Notes under the pieces: generated by a model
Seen by the model: only the letters and a program-made list of their open reading frames with translations
What the model was told of the DNA's origin: nothing
The model's database searches: none
Origin: Verticillium longisporum
Lineage: Eukaryota > Ascomycota > Sordariomycetes > Glomerellales > Plectosphaerellaceae
Length of the DNA stretch: 64,000 nt
Direction of reading: 5' to 3'
NCBI GenBank assembly: GCA_019188255.1
Contig: JAETXT010000005.1
Coordinates: 930,001 to 994,000 of the forward strand
In this document: piece after piece, positions 55,656-64,000 of the stretch
Layout of the letters: every line of letters starts with the position of its first letter
Position numbering within the stretch: the stretch's first letter is position 1
Translations under genes and position numbers: made by a program

Positions 55656-58600
55656 CTACAAGCCAGGTGGTGAAAAGGATGACTTGTCAGGCCAATTGCC
55701 CAGCTCGGCTGGATCGCCTCCAATGCGGACATACACACCCACTGCGGGAATGCCGCCGTCAAGAACGAAGAACTGGAACCAACCGGGTGGACATATACCC
55801 GCGTCGGGCGGTGCCGTGACGGTGCAAGTGAGGCCGCTGCAAGAGACGGATGGTAGAATGGTTCGTGTGCCCATCGAGTTGCCATGTGTTGATGAGACGC
55901 CACCAAGAAGCGTAACAGAGATGTCACCGTTGACCGGGGCACCGCCAAGAGTGAAAGTGATTGACTCATCATAGTCCCAGTCCCGGTTCGCGAGCGTGAA
56001 GGTTGGTCGAGGCCTGCCGCTGGTCAGGTACGGCGGGTTGAAGACTTCGACGCGGTACTCTTGAGGGTTGACACCGTCTTGAGGGTCAGAGCCTGTGACC
56101 AGCACGCGACCGTCGAGAAGCGTGATCGACTCCGAGTGATACAAACGCGCAATTGTAGTGTTGGCCACGACCGTGATGCGTGCGCCAACACGCTTCTCTG
56201 GATCGTAGATGAGCGCATTCAGATTGGGGGCCTCTGCGAGACCGAAGCCTGCCACGCCCTGCTGCGCGCCGTTATTTATGAGATACGTTCCATCAGGCAA
56301 CGGCGCCATGCAAGACATGACACGGCGCGAGGGCATGCGTTCGACCACCCATTCGGGCTCTGGGGCTTCGGGGTAGATGGTTACACAATTGTCGATGGCC
56401 GTTGCCACGCCCTCTGTAGATCCACCGCATATGAGTATACCGAGGGGAGCTGTGTATGGTGCCTTCTGCGGAAGCAAGACGCCAGTACCCTCGAGAGGGT
56501 ATGTGCGGCCACCCATAGGGTTGTTCACCGTGCCAGGAATTGTCGGCAGGATGGTCAGCGTTTCGAAAGTTGTCTTGTCCAGAATGCGAGCCTCGTTCCA
56601 GTAGGCCACAAATATGTTCTCGCTCGGCAACACTGCACAGAAGGGATATAGGTTGTTCGGGTCGGTGCGTTCCAGCCAGTCCATAAACAGCGGTGCCCGT
56701 CCCGTGTATGGCAAGACCTCAATGGTGGGGACGGCAGCGCCATTGGATCCCTCTTCGCCACCGATGACGAAAATAGAGCCGTTGGCCATGACCATAGTGG
56801 TTGGGTACCATCGACCGTCTTGAAGGGATAGTTGGTTTACATTCTCTTCCCAGTCGTTTGTGCCATTGACGCCCGGCGAACCGTCAGGTGTGTACAAGCG
56901 AACACCATAAGTCGAGTCGCCCGACCATCCACCGACTGTGAGTTGCCGGCCAGCTTTGTCGGGAAGTATGAGACCGGATGAGCAGAAAATGTCCGTCTTG
57001 ACGTTCATCTCACGCCATGCTGTGTTCCTGTTAGGCGCCAAGGAGAGGTCTAGCTCGTAAGCACCTGTAGAATTGGCCGGACCAGTTCCCCATTTCTCAA
57101 GGAATGTAACCTTTCCCGTGATAGACTCCATTGTCATTAGTGGGATGCAAACGCCTCCAATGAGGAGCTCGTACGAGCCAGCTCTGGCGACGTCCTGGGG
57201 GAAGGTCCATGCGTAGAGGGAGTGCCAGTCCAGAAATAAGTTGACATCCGGTTGCCGCCACCGCAGATGGAAGAATCATTGCCGGCGCAGAGTATATTGC
57301 ACTCGGATTCGGGACGGAAGACGGTACCAATTGCATCAATGTTGGCCGGATCACCGCAGTAGCACTCCTCGCCGTACTCGAGGCCAGCAGCCATGTATCC
57401 AAATTCGCCGCAACGATCGAGGCATTCATTAGCTGTCATGGTGCCAGGGAAGAAGTTCTGCCAGAAGAAAGTTCGCGTCGTTCCGACAAAACTTTGAAGG
57501 CAGCCCTGATATGTCCAGTCGCCGTTGAAGCCACTCAGCTGGGGCGAAGGTGGACCACGTACTCGAGGAGGGCCATCCGAGATGATGGTCATACGATCAC
57601 CTCCACCACACATCTGCGTGCTGTCACCCGCACATGGCGTGTTACACTGCGAGTCGCTGGAAGCCTTGACACCGTTGTTGATGATGGAATTAGCGCAAAA
57701 GCACTGTTGATAATACTCAGCGCCCGCAACAGTGTAACCCAAATCAAAACAGTTCTTGGCGCACTTCTGAAGGGTCAGAGCATTGTCGTCAGGGGCCTGA
57801 TAGGTGAGGATGCGACCGCCAGCCCCATCGACCCAACAGCCTTGTTCGCTCCACCCGGACGGGTAGCCAGTCGCCACAGGACGCGCTGACGTCGAAGTCG
57901 AGGTTGAAATAGCGCTCGCAACCTCTGTATTGCTAGTAGCAGCACCTGAAACTGCAGCTGATGAGGCTGACGAACCCCCCTCGTCGAGCATGTAGACGGA
58001 TAAGCGATTGCCGGCGCCGCAGTACTGTTGGGGACTACCAGAACACCTCATGCTGCAGTCCGATTCGGGCGCAGTCTGAGAGCCTGCTGCAAAGGTATTA
58101 CCACAGAAGCACTCCCTTCCATACTCCGTTCCAAAGTATTTGAATCCCGTACAAAAGGTTTGGCACGTTTCAAGAGTCATCTGATCGTTCGCAAGCTCTT
58201 TGGCGCCGAGAGCGCGGGCGCCGGTGGCCTCAGTACGACAGCCAACCCAGGAATAAGGACCCACGGTTTCTGGATGACTTGGCCCAGTGGGAGTGATCGT
58301 TGAGGTAGGAAGGACGGTCTCGATGACAGAAGCCGTACCTGTGGGCTCAGGCGTGGTCGTAACTTTTGACGACACATCTACGACCTCTTTGTAGTTGTAG
58401 AGATTGAGGCGATCGGGTCCGCCGCAGTACTCGGTAATGTTGCCGTTGCAAAGCATGTTGCAGCCGTCGACGGCAGGCGCACCTCCATTCTTAAGCGAGT
58501 TGTCACAATCTACTCCTGTTAGTCAATCCAATTACCCTCGGACGGGCTTCAGGCCCGACGAGGAGAGCACCCACAGCATTCGCCTCCGTACTCAACACCG

Positions 58601-59325
58601 CCTAGTTTGTAGTTGCCTGCCCTGCAAGCCGCAAGGCACTTAGCAACTGTCATCCCGGACGCCGGAATACTACCGATCCCGTTAGAGAGGGTTCGCCCTC
58701 CTGCGCCATCACTGGAGTTGCAGTTAGCGGACAGGTTCATCATCTCGCGAACAATCTGCGGTTTTTGCTTACATGTAGCAGCCTTCTGACACCCAGCCGC
58801 CAACTCCTGGATTAACACTTGGGCCATTGGTTTCTTCAGTGAAGAAAAGCGTCAATCGATTGGGACCACCGCATGGCTGGGACGTATCGCCAGCACAGGG
58901 AGTATTGCAGTCAAGCTCATTAGCAATGACTCCGCCAACCGCAAGAGCATTGCCACAATCTGCACCATGGTTGTTAGCTTACAAAGTGACCCAGAATTCG
59001 ATCCTGAGTATCAACCTACAGCACTCCTGATACCATTCAGTGCCAGCGTAGGCGAAACCACGCGAGGCGCAAAACGTCGCGCACACCTCATTCGTCATGT
59101 CGGCAGAAACACGCGACGCGCCAGTCAGAGACCGGTTTATGTCGCTTTAGACGATTAGATCGAGCTCATACGTGGGGAGTCTGGGGAAACGAACATATAG
59201 CAGCCTTGGTACGTCCATCCTCCCGCTATCTCTGCAGGGGGATCCCGCTTGGCGAGATGTCCCGCCGCGGCATTGACCAAGGACGAAGAGGCCAGAAAGG
59301 CAGATAATAGCTGAACAGGCCCCAT
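55656..59325 (-). CDS. Secreted copper radical oxidase (glyoxal oxidase, AA5_1) with five WSC domains
   Basis: Five exons, 59325-59195, 59144-59020, 58959-58773, 58711-58575 and 58509-55656, give 1,144 residues. A signal peptide (MGPVQLLSAFLASSSLVNAA) is followed by a possible Kex2 site LAKR. Five WSC domains lie at about 36-127, 139-232, 276-366, 410-505 and 525-622, each with CYCG/CFCG-type cysteines and CGG-NRL ends; Ser/Thr linkers separate some. The catalytic part from about 630 has the glyoxal-oxidase copper site: Cys in TDIFCSSG (about 702) and Tyr in RWYPT (about 761) for the Cys-Tyr cofactor, YH in ARLYHSES (about 983-984) and His in SSTHGNS (about 1068), then a DUF1929-type end. It oxidises aldehydes or alcohols to yield peroxide, with WSC domains binding wall or plant glycans (inferred). 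One base is missing at 57218-57220, between the two halves. Confidence 0.88.
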
Positions 59326-62300
59326 GTTGACTGTTGTTTGCTAGGCGTCAGGGCTTTAGCATGGCGAAGAAGTCGTCTTACTAGGTATATGTAGCAAGTG
59401 TGGGCTGCTGGAGAGCGAAAGCTTGACTACCCGTGTGGATACCGGGATAGACGCGAGAGCTGGCGTTAAAGTTATGAATTGTAGAGCCAAAGAAGAAGAG
59501 AAGCCTTCAACAAGCCAGGTGGCAGACACCAATACGAGGGGTTGAGTTAGATGGACAATGGATCAAGCTCAAAAGCTGTGATCTGAGAGGGAAGGCCCGA
59601 CACAAGGTTGCTTGGCCGGGGGGACGTGATCGCTATGTATCTAATAAATGCTACAAAATATCCAAAGCTGGCGAGCCGCATGCCTGGAGGGAAAGATGGA
59701 AAACTCAGGGCGTGGGATCCCTAGAGCTGATACGAGTGGTGGCAGCTCGATGCGTGCGAAGATGGATGGTTGGATGGCTAGCTGGTGGAGATTAAGGGAA
59801 TGACATGCAGAAGGGCGGCCTGAGCCGGATGCAGACGTATCGGGCGAGGCCTCGCGCAAGGAGGAGCATGGCAATGTGGTGTTGCCATTGTGGTGTCGTT
59901 GCTGCTGCTGCTGCTGAGAGAGGCACTAAGGGGAAAAGTCCATGCCATGTCGATAGGTCAATCAATATTGGCAGACTTGGCGAGGCGCATGCCGCTTCCA
60001 CACGAAATTCTGTCCATCGCGGCCCAGAATGGCCGGGTCAGATGCCGTCCAATGCCGAGACTTCCTCTGCGCATTGGGCAAGGCGGTCTGATGCTATGGC
60101 TGTGGGTGGCATGCAGGCGGTATCCGAGAGGAGGCTTGGACAGACAAGGAAATACGAGACGACGATTTAGACTACCTTGCTGGGAGCAAAAGAAGGGCTT
60201 ATCGAGATGTTGGGGTCCCTGATAGGGCAAGGCTCCAGGGGTCAGCCGTTCAAGTTCACCCCACGACCACGACGTGGAGGACGGGAGAGCGCCGAGGCGT
60301 TCGAACGAGGTTGCTGCGTTCAATCCAGAGGCGACATGCCAAGATACGCGGACATGCGAACGCATGGGGGAACGAGAGCCAAGGTGCGTTGTGGTGGCTT
60401 TTGGCGCCGCCTGTCCTGAATCTTTGGTCAGGGAACGGCCTCTGATCGCCTGATGGTCGACGCAATCCGTAGCTGAGGTGCGTCTAGTACCTGTCGGCAC
60501 GGCACAGTGACGGCAGGGTTTGGGTACGGCGCATGATAATGTGTTGCTCAGCCGCTTACTACCACGCCGCTTGCGCGTTTTCTGTCGCTGCCCAGGCCGC
60601 CTGGGAGCGATGAGGTGGCCTAGGTGGTGATAGATGAAGCAGCTGGCGAGCTGCCGCAGGCGCCACAGCAATATGTGCAGCGCTGCTGACCGACTGTCGG
60701 TGGTGGTGAGGGTGTCCTGCGACTCGTCATGCTTCTCTACCTACGTAGTGGAGAATCTTGGTTTGAGATCGGGGTTTGCTCAGTTGGGGGACCATGATGA
60801 TCCCCCTGATGATCAGGAGTTTATGATGGGAGGATGGAGGAATGCCATGCCGGGCTGTACCGGTCGCCAGTGATTGATCCTTCAACGGCAGGAAGGAGGG
60901 GTCCAGAGGCGAATGGGCAAGATTGGTCGTTTCTAGATGTGATTTCCGATTTCTGGAATGATCAGATCAGGGCCAGTACCACCTGCCTGCCCTACGGTAA
61001 GGGAGGAGGTACTGGGTAGGCAGTAGCGAGCGAACGACAGATACCTTTGCAGGGTCTGCGCTCATGGTCTGTGCAAAGAGCGCTCCAGTTACTCAAACGT
61101 GACGTTGGGCAGCCACGGGCCCCTCTGCTCTTGCCCGGGCGTCCTTGGCAGCACCCGCCGGCAGGTGCATTGGTTCTGTAGGCCCAGAACCCCCCCGTCT
61201 TCGTTCCATCGAACCACCAACCGCGAAAAAAGGGTATCTATCCTATCCTGTCTCAACGAAGCAAATGCGGTCGCAACATGAATACCCCATGATGCCAAGT
61301 GAGAATCCCAGCCTCGCCTTAATTATCGAATGCACCATTTTATTTTGGATGGTTTTATTGTCTTCAACCCTGATGAGGTGAGCTCAACCGGCTCCTCCTG
61401 CCTAATCCGAACATACCACAACACCACGGCTACAGCGACTCGGATGCGACACACGTCGCGATGCCATCGGCTCCGGCAACTGTCAGCAGGCCTCACGATT
61501 CGGACCGCAGATCAGGTCATCCGTTTCTCCACCTGACCCATTCCCGTGCCCTTGGGGTCGCATTTTGCATGAAAACGTCACCCGTACATCCAAACCTCGG
61601 AGAGAAAGTAACGCTGACCGACAGACGGAGGGTGACATTGGACGCTTGAGCCCCCGTCTCGGCCACACTGGACGTACCAACCGTGGTTAACAACATGCCG
61701 CCCGGGCCAGGCTGCATTCTCCATATCACGCGCTATGCTGCACTTTACTCATGGAGGCTGCAGGCTGACAGATGGGATTATTGATGGGCCAGAGGCAGCA
61801 TGTGCCTACCGGCCGGAAAAGCATCAACCCAGGCCTCAGTCTGGGCCTGGTGCTTCACCGCAATGGGCACGTCCCAATCAGGCTCTGACTGCCGATGAAA
61901 TGCATTATGCAGATCCTCGCGACATTCAGCCTTTTCTCCTTGTGCGACGACCCTCAACGGCGCCCAACGTCCAACATTCTCGTCGGCCTTGATACCACCA
62001 AAGTACACCATCATGTCTTTTTTCCACGCCATACATCTCTACCTTTATCTTTGGCGCCAGTAAGCCACCACCAGCATAGCCAACTGGAAATGGCCATCCC
62101 CTGCCTACCCGCTCAGCCTAGCTAGCTCGTGGCTTGGCTTGATAGTTCCTCGACGAAGGCGGGCCGCTTCGTCACCCCATTGGTTACGTTCGACGACGGT
62201 GTGACCGCTGGCCTAATCAGAGTAATGTACTCGCCCAATACCATGGCGCCACGGAGATCAGTGTGGGAGAGTCCTCGAATCTTGTTGCTCCATGCTCTCG

Positions 62301-64000
62301 CTGAGCACTTGTCAAGTTGCATATGCACCCGCCGCTAGCATCTCGTTTCCGTAAGACAAAACCTCGGGGACGAACCCCACCTCATTCAATGAGGTAGCCG
62401 GCGGTTTTCCAGAGCGGCCCATGCCTGTTTACCCCTCTGCGATAAACCAGTACTCTTGTGGGTTCACTTCTAATCTATAATCTGTAATCTATAGCTTTTT
62501 TCCGCCTGGCGCAACTATCGAATAGGCTGCCGGGGTGTACCCAGTCGTGGCTTTCCGGGAAAGCCTCAATGGGCTCAATGGACCCACGACGTGCGATGAA
62601 AGCAGCCTGATCACACGGCAGCGTCAGCTTATTGACCCGGGTGCAGATATCTTGTCCCCCACTGCGCCGTTGTAAATATCGCGACGACCCCTGTCAATCA
62701 AGCTCACGCATGGTCAGCCGCACTTGGTCGCCGCGTTGCCAACTGATCGACAACTCTGCCTGGACAGGGTCTGGAGGGGATCATCACATTTGGGGCTCTC
62801 GGATGCCTTACCGGGCGGCCAGCCCTCAGTAATCAAGGTCGCTTGAGCAACGGCACGAACACGTAGAACAAGGCCACGGAACACTAGCTCGGGCAATAGT
62901 TCCCCATCCCGCCTGGGTAAGATGATCTCCCGCCAAGGTGGGCTCTGGTTTGCCTCACAGGTTCAGACAAGGCCATCTGCTCGTGGCGCCAAGAACCACG
63001 CCAGACTAAGTCAGCCTCACCGCAGGTTGTTTCTGCGGATGCGATAAGAAGCAATCTAGCTTATAGGGAAGAGTTCGTGACATGATCTTCAGAGGCGTCG
63101 CTATGTCGCCACAAGTTTACGACTAGGCCTGACTAGGTGTTATTTTCACACGCTTGAAGGCTGCTATCACACCTCGCTTGCGTGAAGTCACGTCTTCACT
63201 TGATAAACCCAGCTGCGCATATGCCAATGTCTTAATGGCAGGGCTCCTGCTTTCGCATGATGGCACTGCAGGCTGTGTTTGCCCGCCCGAACCGGAGAGC
63301 TCCATGTACTGGTCTTGTCTGAGGGCGTTTCGTGGCTCGTATGCTCATGATCATACTGAACCCGCACCCAACAATCACTGATCTACGATGGGCCAATGTG
63401 TATGGCATGACTCCAGAGCAATCCATCGATGCCGCTACTTCAACACGTGCTGTTTCGACATGTATTAAGCTCCGGAGTAAGTTGTGAGAGAACTACCCCT
63501 TGGTTGAAGGGGACCAATAGCTTCACCCCCACACCCACCACCGACGAGAGAAGAAAGCGTGTTCAGCCAAAGAGATTCAGTGCCGCCCCTTTGGCACGCC
63601 GCACTTTGTCTCTGCAACACGAGGCGAGGATCAGCCTGCGGTCGTAGACGCATCCAAGTGGTGAACTAGAGCAGTGGGAAGCCACAGCGAGCCTCTCGAT
63701 TCGGACCCACAGTCATTGGAGGGAACGAAGAATGCTGTGTACCAACTCTGGCGTAGGGCTGCATCGCGCGTCCGCATGTCAAGTTGAATGCGTCGTCACC
63801 GTTTTCGACGGCTGTTGGAACCCGTCCGACCGGCATAATAGATCGACCATACGACCGTGCTGCGGGAAGCATGGTGTTCGTGCCGGGTGGAACTCACAGA
63901 AGACTCCAGCACGTTGTCTCGAGCGAACATTCAAGATGGCTCCCGTGAAACGTGTTTTGCGATCCTCAGAGCCTCGGCCTCTTCGATGATTCCCAACAGC
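59326..64000. other. Gene-poor right end (4.7 kb)
   Basis: The first few hundred bases are the copper radical oxidase promoter. Beyond that I find no gene on either strand: the longest frame (59958-60671, minus, 237 codons) is Arg/Ser/Pro-rich with no domain, and the rest are under 125 codons. A GCTGCTGCTGCTGCT run lies near 59902-59916. No inverted-repeat element, tRNA or rRNA was recognised. Confidence 0.5.

Noticed and set aside
59958..60671. 237-codon minus-strand frame
   Set aside because: Arg/Ser/Pro-rich, no hydrophobic core, no motif, and overlapped by plus-strand frames.
1..64000. tRNA genes
   Set aside because: I looked for GGTTCGA/GGTTCAA T-loop words with a matching acceptor and D-arm. 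The few hits (for example near 34747 and 8575) have no cloverleaf partners.

Overview
The window is nuclear DNA of a filamentous ascomycete (Pezizomycotina), most likely a sordariomycete and perhaps Hypocreales. The evidence is short GT-AG introns of 49-187 bp, a giant lysine-module protein of the involucrin-repeat/leashin type linked to Woronin bodies and septal pores, a GPI-anchored copper-only superoxide dismutase, a WSC-domain copper radical oxidase, and gene-poor spacers with clusters of AGGTACCT words. No rRNA, tRNA, CRISPR or bacterial-type operon was seen.

Layout. At 1.1-1.5 kb (+) lies a small GRGGAGN-motif (DUF3602/Par32-type) gene. It faces uroporphyrinogen decarboxylase (HEM12-type) at 2.3-3.7 kb (-), which shares a divergent promoter with an unassigned alpha-helical protein at 4.3-6.3 kb (+). 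From 6.9 to 29.8 kb (-) one giant gene of about 7,590 codons fills more than a third of the window, with a single 21-kb exon and one intron near the 3' end. A C2H2 zinc-finger regulator follows at 32.5-34.5 kb (-). The sparse right half holds an acidic-tailed orphan (38.9-39.7, -), a rhodanese/arsenate-reductase-like protein (40.6-41.2, +), the copper-only superoxide dismutase (42.3-43.2, -), a two-helix membrane protein (46.9-49.2, -), an arylsulfotransferase-family protein (50.3-52.1, +), an MFS transporter (52.3-54.0, -), a broken sulfotransferase-like P-loop gene (54.6-54.9, +) and a secreted copper radical oxidase with five WSC domains (55.7-59.3, -). The last 4.7 kb shows no gene. Two short AT-rich inverted-repeat elements (MITE-like) sit at 31.0-31.26 kb and 45.95-46.20 kb.

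Working together. These are mostly independent eukaryotic genes rather than a pathway cluster. Recurring themes are the cell surface and copper/redox chemistry (superoxide dismutase, copper radical oxidase, membrane-anchored arylsulfotransferase-like protein) and hyphal architecture (the giant protein).

Caution on sequence quality. Eight of eleven protein genes need one or more single-base corrections, 20 in all (18 missing bases, 2 extra), mostly in runs of C/G or A/T. Even the essential HEM12 gene needs two within 30 bp. I read this as assembly homopolymer error rather than mass pseudogenisation. After the corrections every gene closes into a whole number of codons. CDS spans below are whole-gene spans; exons, introns and frame breaks are given in the evidence.
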